64,000 nucleotides of DNA, from assembly GCA_023374025.1 (NCBI GenBank), contig SIJG01000105.1, positions 248,001 through 312,000 on the forward strand. The letters are read 5' to 3'. Below are positions 23,096 through 33,924 of the stretch, piece by piece. A program made the position numbers and the translations under genes. Numbering within the stretch: the first letter of the stretch is position 1; each line of letters opens with the position of its first letter. Source of the DNA: Heterodera schachtii. Its lineage: Eukaryota > Nematoda > Chromadorea > Rhabditida > Heteroderidae. The notes under the pieces are model-generated. The model searched no databases, was not told the origin of the DNA, and saw nothing but the letters and a program-made list of their open reading frames with translations.

Positions 23096-23181
23096 TTGAT
23101 TGGAACTCAATTTCATTTAACTTACTGTCGTCACCTTTCTTAATGCTTTTGATATAAGAAACTCATTTAAAATAAATTGCC

Positions 23182-25958
23182 ATGGGAAAAAAACAACACC
23201 AAAAAGACAAATTATATTTGACGACAAAGGAATGGAAAGAAGCATACGGAGGGCACAAAGATGGTCTGCGACCGTCCCTTTGAACTTTCAGTTTTCCCAC
23301 TTTTTGTTAGACACCGCCAGCCGAATTCAACGCGCACAATTCAAACGGCTGCCCTTCTCACACTGCGCACTGTCATTTCTGCCATTCGAAGACCCCGTCT
23401 GCAGCCCCGAAGGAGTCATTTTCGACCTTAGGTGGTACAACAAATGGTCATTTCATATCACAGAACTTTAAAATTAAGCCACATCACACCGTACATTAAA
23501 AAGCATGGCATAAATCCGGTGACGGGCAAGAAAATGAGCAGCAAAGATCTGACGGTGCTAAATTTTGCCAAGGACAAAGACGGTCTTTTAGAAAGGACAA
23601 AAGCCCATTTTACAATGAAATACATTTAGATAATTTTCGGTGTCCTGTCACTTATCGAATGTTCACACAGACGAGGTCCATCCTTTCCAATCAGAATTTA
23701 ATTACTTTATTCTTCAGCATAATCGTGGCAATCAGAACAACGGGCAATGTGTACTCAATGGAGGCGGTCGAAGAGCTGAATTTGAAGCGGAATCATCTGA
23801 AGGATTTGTTGACGGACACGCCCTTCCAGAAAAAAGTTCCATAATAAAGAAAAAGCTTTATTTTTTCAATTACCCTTTTCAGGACATTATTACACTGCAG
23901 GACCCGCAGGACTTGGACAAGTTCAACATCGAACAGTTTTACCATGTCCAATTCGACACCAAAACAAAGGCACAAATTGCGGAGGAAAAGCGCGCGATGC
24001 AAAGCCCAAATTACTTTTTGAACCGACTAAACAACGAGGCAAAAGAGGCACTGCAACAGTTGGAGAAGCAATATGTCAAGGAGGTGGAAATTATTTAACA
24101 AAATGGAATGAATCACGTTTAAAGCATTTAGGGAACGAAAAAGTCGGATGATCAAACGGCGGACGAAGTGAACGCCGCCCATTTTTCGCAGGGAAAAGTC
24201 GCGGCCGGACTCACTTCGACGACGATGGAACCGGTGACACTGAACAAAGCGGCGGTGTTGGAAGAAGACGTGGTCAAGTTCGTTTGTCCAAAACATTTTG
24301 ACAATTGTATGGCACTGACTTTCGTATGTTTTTTCAAGGTATTCACGCGTAACAAAGAATGGTTATGTACGAATTGTGACGAACCACGGACCCCTTAACT
24401 TGGAATTGTTCTGCCGACACGCGCCGCGCGCGTGCGAAAACTTTATTGTGCACTGCCGCAATGGATATTTTAATGGCACGAAATTCTATCGGCTGATCAA
24501 AGGATTTATTGTAAGTTGTCATATCTCTCCCCCTGAAAAATCGTTAAAATTTCCTTTACCTTTTTTGTTGTAGATTTTTCAAATTTTAGGATAAAAACAT
24601 TCTGACAATCAAGAATTTTATTGTTGTGTTGTAAAAATTATTGCACAGTCTTTAGTTAACAAATTAATTAACGATTGTCTCGAGCTGTTTTTTGAGCTTT
24701 TTCGGGTGAATTTTTAAAAACAATAAATTGACATAATTGGGGGGGGGGCGGCTTTTATATTGTAGGTGAAAAAGCCGATTGTGAGTCATTCGATGGTTCT
24801 AAAAAATCGGGGTTTTCTTTGTAACTGGTTTAATTACCAGGACAACTCGTTTTAACACTGACACAAACCGATTTAAAATTTTCTCAATAATTTTGAAAGC
24901 TGATCAAAACTTGTAAGTTATAACACAAAAGCAGCTTTTTCTTCAACCCTTATAGAGATTTTTGGACATTACAACTCAATAATTGATCATCCTTGGTAAA
25001 ATTTTTATATTCAGCTCCAAGGCGGAGATCCGACCGGAACAGGCAAGGGCGGTGAGTCCATCTGGGGCAAACCGTTCAAGGACGAGATCCAGGGCACGTA
25101 CAAACATGGCGAGCGTGGGGTGTTGAGTATGGCCAACCGCGGAAGCGACACTAACAATTCCCAATTGTAAGTGCAGAAGAGAACCATTTGCATTTTCCAA
25201 GAGAATACTCCCCGACAGTTTCATCACTTTCGCCGCGTGCCCTCACCTCGACGGAAAACACACGGTGTTCGGCCGTTTGGTCGGCGGTGCGCAAACGCTG
25301 TGCAACATTGAGAATTTGGAGACAGACGAAGAGGACCAACCGTTGCGGACTGTGCTGTTCATGCAAGCCGAAGTATTTGTGGACCCATTTGAAGAGGCAA
25401 TGGAAAAAGTGCGCAGAGAGAGAGAAACAGCGGCAAAAGCGAAAAGGGAATCGCAAAACGGTAAAAACAAAATTCAATATGAAGCATAGGTGGACAGGGG
25501 GTCCGAGGCATTTCGTAAAATTTCTGGCCAAAATAAAAAGCACTTGTAAAGATGGGAAAATTTTATAAAATTGAAAAAATCAAAATTTTGTGCCAAAAAC
25601 TCAAAATTTTTACGATTTTGAATTGCATTTCGTTAATTTTTTTCACAAAATTCTATTTTATCTTTTCCTATTCGTTAAATTTTTACGAAATTAACACCTT
25701 TTTTAGTGAAAACTTGTTAATAGAAATTCAGGCAAGTGAATTTCAGAAATGGCTGATGAAAAGGAGCCGAAACAAACGAAGCCAAAGGCGTACTCACGCG
25801 GAGTGGGGAAATACATAAGCCCGGAGGTGAAAAACGCACTGAAGAGGATAGCAACGACAGAGAAAGTAAAGAGGGACAAAATAAAACGAAAACAATTTTA
25901 TTTAATATTTTAGGAAGACAAAATTACATCGGATGAAGCGAAGAGAAAGCCAATATAA
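23182..25958 (+). CDS. PPIL2: PPIL2, U-box peptidyl-prolyl isomerase-like 2
   Basis: Nuclear, spliceosome-associated cyclophilin with a U-box (C. elegans mog-6/cyn-4 family). The ATG at 23182 starts [18 protein letters not shown], the diagnostic N-terminus. The U-box follows as [30 protein letters not shown] and [20 protein letters not shown]. The linker reads [39 protein letters not shown] and [20 protein letters not shown]. The cyclophilin domain (about 24370-25330) reads [71 protein letters not shown] and [15 protein letters not shown]; family consensus has FHR where FYR stands here, so the catalytic Arg is kept. Tail [15 protein letters not shown] ends at 25956-25958. The intron inside the cyclophilin domain is about 500 bp, long for this locus. 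The stop lies 26 bp from the convergent eIF2B gamma end. Confidence 0.95.
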
Positions 25959-25984
25959 TCCAAATGGTCATTCGAAGTCATTCG

Positions 25985-27678
25985 TCACAATCCAATTCCA
26001 TCGTCCTTTCCTCTATGATGGCAGTGTTCATATGTTTTTCTGAATTTAGATTTTAAAAAGTTATTTTCTATCGCAAAACAACCTTTTTCCTTTGTCTCTT
26101 GTCTTGGCCCAATAATACAAAATGTACCTGTAAAATTCGGTCTCATAAAACCCTTTCCCCAGCGGTACACTCACAGTCTGACCGTTCGGCAACCCTTACA
26201 TTGGAAAATAATATTGAATTTTTAACCGATGCACTAAAGTGAGAACGAAGTGGTGATTAGCCAATTAAGACTAACCCTTTGCCGACAATCACTCCGTCCA
26301 TTAGCACGCAATTATCCACTTTAGAGCCATCGCCAAAAACACAACCGTCACCAAACACTGTCCTTTTAAGTTGACATTTTGAGGCAGTTTTGGGCGCATT
26401 CATAGGTGAAAAGAGCGGCGCGGGCAATAATTTGAGAAGCTAACAATAATAAAAGTGAATTCTTTCCTCCTTTTTTTGTATTACCGTTTTATTCGCTTCG
26501 AAATATGAGCCGACATTGTTGCACTGAGCAATTATTGTGAAGTCCGACTCTGTGGGAACCCAAGCGAAGCAATTGGCACGCCGCACAATCCGTGGCACCA
26601 AATCGGCTTTGACAGAGGAAAAGGAAGCAGCGGTTGACCTTGAAAATCGGGGAATACCTAATTGAGAAAGCTAGACAAATGCAATCACTTTTTTGATAAC
26701 AAAATGTCCAATGCCTTCCGTTGGACGATGTACAAATGCACGTCCTTATATTTTGCGGTTGCTTTTGCCTTGGGGCATCTGAAAGAAGAATTTGTCATGT
26801 GAGAGTCAATAATAATAATAACAATTTTATGACAGTGCCTGTCAAACAATGAAATTGGGATTCCTTCCTCCTCCGCAAAATCGTCCTCGTCCACCAAAAA
26901 GAGCAATTGTCCGTTTGGACCCAAAATGACAAAATCTCTGTCTAAAAATACAAAATTCAACCAGTCTTCTTTTCCCATCATTTACACTTTTTAACGCGCT
27001 CTTTAGGCCCGGGGATGGGCCCACCCAAAGCCGAATCGGTGAGCAGACAGGACAGGACAGCGTTGTTCTCAATGTACTGCTTGAACATGTCACGCAGCCG
27101 GACATCACTGACCAAGTCACCGCTAATCAACAAAATGTGATCACTCTGAAAGGGTGGTAATTAATTGGATTGATTGACTCATTACCCCCTCCTTTACATT
27201 AATAAGTTAGTTTTGACCCCCCTATTAGGAAATGCCTTTATTCGTCCCATTTGCTTTTGCCTTCAATTTCCCGAGCAGTCTTTTGAGTACGTCCGCTGTT
27301 CCCCAGTCGTCCACGTCCTCCTCCAAACTGTCAATGGCCACCACTTCGATGTCCATTCCCTTAAGTGTTGGCCATCGTCCACCGCCGTCCGTTTTCAGCG
27401 CATTTTCAATTTGCAATTTTTGCCCCAGGGGAACAATCAAAAGGCAATCTGATGAAGAAAATGAGTACATCAAAATGAACGGAAAATCATTAAGGAAAGC
27501 CTAAAGGCATTGTTTGACCTCTGACGCGATTCAGTCGAAGTAAATTCAGCGAAAACCAATAAAGTGGCATATTGGCCATGGGCAACAACGCCTTCGGCAT
27601 TTGATTGGTCAAAGACGGCATTCGACTTCCACGACCCCCGGCAAAAACGATAGCTTGGCAATCGCTGAGAGAAACCAT
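25985..27678 (-). CDS. EIF2B3: Translation initiation factor eIF2B subunit gamma
   Basis: Gamma subunit of the cytosolic guanine-nucleotide exchange factor for eIF2. The ATG at 27678 starts MVSLSDCQAIVFAGGRGSRM with the nucleotidyltransferase-like GGRGSRM loop, then PKALLPMANMPLYWF. Next exons read GWPTLKGMDIEVVA-like sequence (27365), DDWGTADVLKRLL, DHILLISGDLVSDVRL, DRDFVILGPNGQLLF, DVHLYIVQRKALDIL and LVPRIVRR. The left-handed beta-helix part reads VFGDGCVFGDGSKVDNCVLM and DGVIVGKG. The last exon junction is ambiguous: a GTGAGT donor after LPNGQT would end the protein at about 26068; reading on to the next acceptor ends it at 25985. It lies 338 bp downstream of CFAP20 on the same strand and ends tail-to-tail with PPIL2. 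Confidence 0.92.
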
Positions 27679-28016
27679 CAACAAAGGCCAAAAGTAAAAT
27701 TAAGAAAGCAAATGACATTTTATTAATTAGAATTACAGGGACATTTTTATTAACCATAATGAAACAAACCGAATTTTATGAAAAGATTTATCCAAAATAA
27801 TAATTAAATAAACACAGAAAATGTTGTTCTTTTTTGGTTTCACCCCCTCCCCACCTCAAGATATTCTGAAATTGTATCAATTATCTGAAGGCGCACATAC
27901 CAATTTTTTTAAAATTGTAGAAGCAGGATATTTATTATTGTTTTTCGAAAATTAAGGACCAAGGAGTGCGGAGGGTAAAAGAACGAATAGTACACAAAAA
28001 GTTTTACAATCCGAGA

Positions 28017-28909
28017 TCAGGTGATGAACGCGGAAGTCCCTTCTTGCTGGCGTTCTGTCGTTCTCCTCCCGCTTTGGCCATGCCGAACCGGCAAGTACAG
28101 CTTGAATTCCACCGGCAACTCATCCTCAGTATAAAGGCGATCAGCAAAATAAACACGACGCAAACGACAATTTGCATGGATCTGTAGGAAATAATGCTGT
28201 TGTTAGACAAATGCCATATTTTGAAAACATATACTTGTATTCGGAGTGTTTCCACATAAGTGCTGCCGTAAGCTCGTTTGACGAAATCGGCGAGATTGAA
28301 CTGAACTTGATTCCATCCCTCGTCCAGTCTGAGTGGCATCGTACAAATGAAAGGCTTCACGCGGGTCGTCGATTGGAAGTTAGAAGCGCGAAAGCGTCGC
28401 TTCATGCCTTTGTCGTCCAAAATCTTAAAATCATTTTATAAACGATTTTTAGTTAACAAAGGCATTTCAGCTTTTACGACCTGAACTTCAAAAGTGAAAT
28501 ATTTGTTCAGGTTCTTGACAGTCATCACAAAATAAGGCAATTTAATTCCAAGATTTTTCTTAGGGTCGAGAGGGCAAGTGATGAAAGTTGTGCTTAAAAT
28601 GTTAATGATAATAATGTATGTGAGCATTGTTCAATGTCCCACCTGACATTGTTTCCAAGCAGTTCGATAACGGAGGATTGAATGTCTAACAATAAAATGG
28701 GCAAATAAATAAATTCAATAAATAAGTTTTAATTCACCTTCATCGGTGATTCTTTTGATATGACCATTCCGTACATTCTAAAAATCAAATACCTAATCAT
28801 AAATTAATTATGAAAAAAGCAAAAAGACCTTATTCCAAATTTGCAAAGGTTTACTTCCAATGCTATACAAAACTGACAATAATCCACTTTGAAATGTGTT
28901 GTGAAACAT
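28017..28909 (-). CDS. CFAP20: CFAP20 (BUG22/GTL3), ciliary inner-junction protein
   Basis: Small conserved protein of the axonemal inner junction and basal body. The ATG at 28909 gives [20 protein letters not shown], then PLQIWNK; the next exon [13 protein letters not shown]; then [104 protein letters not shown] and [11 protein letters not shown] short extra tail ([18 protein letters not shown]) ends at 28017. The core aligns without gaps to the family as I know it. Five or so introns of 40-70 bp. Divergent from FAM50 with 406 bp between starts, and upstream of eIF2B gamma on the same strand. Confidence 0.95.
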
Positions 28910-29315
28910 ACTCTCTTTGTTCTAAAAAACAAAAACCAAATTTTGTTGGAAATAAAGAAAGGAAATGGATTTAATCCTAGGGAATCATTTCATTGCCATG
29001 GAAACAGAATCCCACTAAAACAACAATAAATAAGTGCACTCAATTGCAAAAATTAATAAAATTTTTTAATACATAAAATTTTATTTTATTTTCCATCTCG
29101 AACTGACCTTAACTGATTAAACCGTTTTAGCGTTCTCTCCTCAGTTTTCATCTGTTCTTTCTAACACATACAATACAAAACTTGGTATTTTTGCAGTTTA
29201 GGTGGCCCGATGAAAAACCAAAGGCGGGGGGGGGGGGGGGTTTACAGGGTCACTACAATCAAGGAAGTACCCAAAACTGTAATTTTAAAGATTAATTCCT
29301 TGAAGCTATTATTCG
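28910..29315. promoter_or_regulatory. Divergent intergenic region between CFAP20 and FAM50
   Basis: 406 bp separates two divergent starts, so it must hold both promoters. AT-rich, with a G run at about 29227-29240. I could not identify individual sites. Calling it a shared promoter is inference from layout. Confidence 0.5.
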
Positions 29316-30772
29316 ATGTCTCAAGCGGATGCCGGACGTATCATTCACATTGGGAAGCGGCGAGAGCGTGCCAAAGAGGACATTGAGAGCCAACGACAAA
29401 GGCTTGAGGAAGAGCGGCGAAATTGTGATGCTTTTCATTTATGTGTTGGTAATTCTCTTTTTACAGTGGCGGCGAGCATCAAAGCGAAATTCACCACAAA
29501 TATCGACGAACAAGAAGAGAAATTCAAAGAACGAACGGTTGGATTGGTAACACTTGACGAAGTGAAGGAGAGACAGAACGAAATATTTTACAGGTGAAAA
29601 CAATTCTTTTTATTTAATTTTAGGAAATTTAGTGGGCCATCTGTGAAATTTTCAAACGAAGACCGACCAAAATTTGAGAAAGCCATTCAAAAAAGAGTGC
29701 TTTCATTTGGCGCTTTTGACGACGACGACGAGGAGGACGAGGCACTGATTCCAATCACCAAAAAGAGACACGGAATGGACCCAACGGTGGACACTTCTTT
29801 TCTGCCTGACCGCGAAAGGGACGAACAATTGCAACGGTAATGAATAGGAAGGCTCATTATTAATTGTATGAAATTAAAATTCCCATTTTTAGTGAGCGCG
29901 AAAGGATCGCCAAAGAATGGCAAGAAATGCAGGAGAGGGAAAAGAATGAGGAGATAACCGTGGCATTTTGCTATTGGGACGGGTCCAGCCATCGGAAGGA
30001 CTCAAAAACAAAGGTCAACTGTCAAAAAACAACAACAATTATTCTTGGCATGGATTTATTTGTTAATCATTCAGAAAGGGACGACAATTGCCCAATTTCT
30101 GCAGAAGGCATTGGACGTGGGTGAAAATTTACTACCACAACATTTATTTTTTATTTTTAGACATTTCGCAAAGAATTCCTCGAATTGAAATTGGCAACAG
30201 TGGATAATCTGATGTTCGTGAAGGAGGACTTAATCATCCCGCACTTTTACACGTAAATTTATTATATTCTCATTCATTTGAGAAAGGGATGACAAAACTC
30301 TGATTTCTTATGAAAAATAAAAGAATTATTAGGGATGGAACAAAGGGAACCTTCTGAAAAATTTCAAAATTGACATTTTAGTCACAAATACCGAAACAGC
30401 AAAAATTGGCATATAAGACCAAGCTATTTGCTATTGCGAATTTCTCAATTTCCATAATAATTGCTTTTTCAGTTTTCAAGACTTCATCAAAACGCGTCAA
30501 ATGGGCAAAACGGGTCCGCTGTGGCAGTTCGAAGCTGTTGGCGAAATTCGCGTGCGGCAAGATGCCGCGTTGGACATTGGCGAATCGCACCCGGTGAAGG
30601 TGACAAACAAAGCGTAGGAACGCAACTCACAAATCAACATTTTAACACCATCAAGGTCATTTTGCGCAGTTGGTATGAGAAAAACAAGCACATTTACCCG
30701 GCTTCGCGTTGGGAGCCATTTGTGCCGGGGAAAGTGTACAAACGGACAATTGACGACTTATCCACGATTTGA
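29316..30772 (+). CDS. FAM50A: FAM50/XAP5 family nuclear protein
   Basis: Spliceosome-linked nuclear protein of the XAP5 family. The ATG at 29316 starts [20 protein letters not shown]; after an intron (about 29430-29467) [20 protein letters not shown] and [18 protein letters not shown]. An acidic stretch [12 protein letters not shown] precedes [20 protein letters not shown]. The C-terminal domain reads [81 protein letters not shown] and [20 protein letters not shown], ending DLSTI at 30772. Complete relative to the family. Its stop is 165 bp from the end of the convergent FRPR-like gene. Confidence 0.95.
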
Positions 30773-30937
30773 GAATTTTAATTGAAAAATGTTGTAAAAT
30801 GAGCAAATGGCATACAGTAAAATTAAAAATGAAACGCATTAACAACATAAAGAGGCGGGAAAATTGAGGATAATTCTCAGAGTATACAAAAATAATTATA
30901 ATAATATCCGATGGATGTTGTCATAAGGCGTGTACTT

Positions 30938-33340
30938 TCAATTGGTCCCCCCATTTGCCTCGGGGCAATTGCCGTCTTTGTGTGCCGTGTCCTTTTCTTT
31001 TGTCTCCTCCTCTGCGTGACCACCGTTTGTTGTTGCTTCTGCTGGGGTTGTACGCTCGACTTCGTGCTTTGGCGTTTTGTTCCGATTGCTCAAAGCGGAG
31101 CCGACTCTCGAAATGGCCATCGCCACAACGACGCGGTCAAAGTCAGTACCGATCTGCGGAAGTTCACTGCCCCGGTGGTGTCTGTTGAGAAATTAACCAA
31201 ATTACAAATTGGACACGGTGGTAATTCGAACGAACTTACCGATTATCTTAATGATTTTAAAAGATCCCCTATCCAATTTTCTCCCTTGGCATTGTTCCAC
31301 CTCAGTGAGTAGTGCCTGCTGCTGATCGGCGTGTACAGCGTCGCTGAGGTGGGCCGGCACGACGAATTGTTTCGCTGCAGTGCCGTCGCATTTTCATCCT
31401 TTGCCATGCCATCGCATGTCGAGCAAAGAAAATCGGAGAACGCAAAGCGCAATTCCTCGTTGCAGCTCAAATAAATGGCCAACCGAGAAGCGCAGCTGAG
31501 CACGTAAAGCATTGAGATGACGTCAGTGATCGTTTCGTAAATCTGAAGAAAGACGAGAAATTGGGGCCGAAGAGGAGAAAAGTGATTGAAATGAGTGATT
31601 CTTTTGTTCAGAAATGTTCACGTCGTAATAATGTTCGCTTTGGGTCGATGCCAAGTCCAAATATTCCCAAGCGGTGATGAACACATTGGGGAAGTTGGCC
31701 AGCAGATAGGAGCAGACGATGAGCACGAGCAGACGAGTGGCCGAACGAACGCGAAGCTTAAAATGAAATGAAGCAAAAGATGGCATTTTGAATTTGAATT
31801 GGGGAAGGCTTAAAGGGAATTGGCATTCCTTTTGCTTTGGCATTCCCTTTGCTTTGGCATTCCCTTTGCTTTGGCATTCCCTTTGCTTTGGCATTCCCTT
31901 TGCTTTGGCATTCCGTTTGCTCACTTTGTGGTCGTTGGCCCCTCCGAAACGAAACATCGCCGCAGACCTTTTCTGCTTGCGCAGTCTCAGCACTGCAAAT
32001 GAAAATGGAATTTGACTTTGTTTTGCAATTCCACCATTTGCTGACCGATGCGCGTGTTCAAATAGGCGAGAAAGAAAAAAGGGACAAAAACTGAAAATTT
32101 ATGAATAAAAGTTAAATTTCACTTTTTCCAAAAGAATGGACTTGCCCGTGGCAGTTGTTCTGATCTGATTAATTATTATTTATGAATGATAACGTAAAAA
32201 TAGATTTTATCACATAAAAACGGAAAACGGTGCCGTACAGCCAATTTTCGGCCAAAGGCGAAAGTCGCGGCTCAAATTCGGTGAGTCCGGTGCAATTGCC
32301 ATTGCGGACAAGCTGTAAACAACAATCAATTTTGAAAATAAATTCAATCGTTCTTCGTGACGGACTTCCACTTCAAAAAATGAAGTCCCCCGAAGAACAA
32401 TTGAGAGGCAAAGGGCTCCCAGCGCCAAATGAGTGCGATTATTGCGAAAGCAGGACAATTGAGGCGACTTCAAAGTGATTAATAAACGCTCGTAACAGCC
32501 GAGAATAATCACTGAGTTGGGAATTGAATTTGATTATAAAATTTAAAACAAACTCACTAAGACAAGAGAATGTCATTGACACCTGAAGGGAAAGAAAAGG
32601 AAATGAACTGAAATTGTGAGCAATGGCTTTACATGGCACAATGCCAAAAGGGGGCCCACGTAACTCCACCAAAGTCGGGACAACCAGAGAAGTTGCACCT
32701 CAAAATGATTAAATCTTGCATTAACGAAGTAATAATAATAAATTACTCGGTTTTTGATAATGTCCATGGCAATGACGGGCCCGTAACAGGCGGACAGAAA
32801 GGCATCGGAAAGTGCAAGCAAACCGAGGAAGAAAAAATTGGAGTTGCGGGGACGGAGCAGTACACAAGCGATCAGAGCATTGCATACCAAAGAAATGACA
32901 CTGAAAGTGCCGGGGCATTTTGCAACCGAATTGTTTTTTAGACCTTAACGAAGTGCCGAGCACAGCCACCAAATACCTTTAAAATGACCGAAAATATTTA
33001 ATTAAATAAAAAAAAATATTCTAAAGAATTATTTTAATAGAAATTCTAATTTCTCTCCACTCGACAACAGATTGGCTACTTCAAATCCTTTATTGCAATA
33101 CATTGTCTCCGGTCCTTTGACAAATTATTATTAATGGTCGCTTATTTTGCTTTGATTGTCTCCGATTAGCCCAACTTACCATCGTCGGTCCGCAAAAATG
33201 TCCAATTCGCAGTTGCCGTCTTCTGATTCTCCCACCAATTGCGCGGGCGTTGTTATTGGCGTGGTGCCGTAGAGAAGATGGCTGCTTCCGTCCGCTTCTA
33301 TTGCCATCGCCTTTGGCATTCCCAGGAATTCGTCCGCCAT
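30938..33340 (-). CDS. Rhodopsin-family neuropeptide receptor, FRPR-like
   Basis: Seven-transmembrane receptor resembling nematode FMRFamide-peptide receptors. The ATG at 33340 starts MADEFLGMPKAMAIEADGSS, an extracellular N-terminus ending CELDIFADRRW. Splicing gives TM1 YLVAVLGTSVISLVCNALIA, then LLRPRNSNFFFLGLLALSDA (TM2), GPVIAMDII, LLWLSRLWWSYVGPLLA (TM3), CYERLLITLKSP and LALGALCLSIVL (TM4), VPFFFLAYLNTRI (TM5). A 54-bp intron joins TM5 to LRLRKQKRSAAMFRFGG. Loop 3 contains a minisatellite-encoded Lys/Gln/Gly repeat. TM6 reads ATRLLVLIVCSYLLANFPNV and FITAWEYLD; TM7 reads ISMLYVLSCASRLAIYLSCN. The tail continues after a probable AG/GTGGAA intron to VERTTPAEATTNGG and a stop at 30938. 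Ligand not deducible. Confidence 0.87.
31823..31925. repeat. 17-bp minisatellite inside receptor coding sequence
   Basis: About six units of CATTCCCTTTGCTTTGG, last ones slightly changed. As 17 is not a multiple of three, three units make a 17-residue period (NAKAKGMPKQ-type) in the receptor's third intracellular loop. The opposite strand is open too. Confidence 0.9.
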
Positions 33341-33612
33341 TTAGCGGCAATAATTAATTTGGAAACGGCCTTCACTCACTTATTGAAGAAAATGGGTGAA
33401 AGAGAAATCATGGGAAAGCTGACAAAATACTAAGGGTTCGTAAAAAGTAAATTCGAAAAACAAATTGAAATAGGCAAAGTCGCAATTTCCTGAGGAATTT
33501 CGCCCAAAAACCCTTAATTTATTTGTCCATTTGCGCAAAAGGCAAAAAAAGTAATGCGTCGACCACGAAATGCCTAATGCACCAACCAACACAGGGACAC
33601 TTTCACTCATTT

Positions 33613-33924
33613 TCATTTCCTCGTGGGAAGGGCAAAGATATGAACAAATCTCGGGGGGGGGGGGGGGATTTGATTAGCGGAATATGTGTGGCAGGCGAAG
33701 GGTGGGAAAATGGGAAGGTGGCGAGGGGAAGGAGATAAGGTAGGGAGCAAGAGTTGTTGTTGTTTCCGGGGGGGGGGGGCAAATTCAATTAGCCCAAACT
33801 TCCGTTGTTGGGCCAACTGATGGCTAACGGACGGAATTTGGTCGGACAGTGCCAGCAAAGAGCGCACCAATCGCAACCCAACAAAAATGGCGACAATTAT
33901 TAAAAAGAGAAACGACCAAAACAA
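33613..33924 (-). CDS. Possible small single-pass membrane protein
   Basis: Begins MFWSFLFLIIVAIFVGLRLV, a good signal anchor, then RSLLALSDQIPSVSHQLAQQ and a Pro-rich, G-run-encoded end that looks non-coding. It sits upstream of the FRPR-like gene and overlaps C/G homopolymers at 33651 and 33767. Probably not a full gene as written; the first 45 codons could be one exon. Confidence 0.25.
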   Translation of the reverse strand: MFWSFLFLIIVAIFVGLRLVRSLLALSDQIPSVSHQLAQQRKFGLIEFAPPPRKQQQLLLPTLSPSPRHLPIFPPFACHTYSANQIPPPPPRFVHIFALPTRK

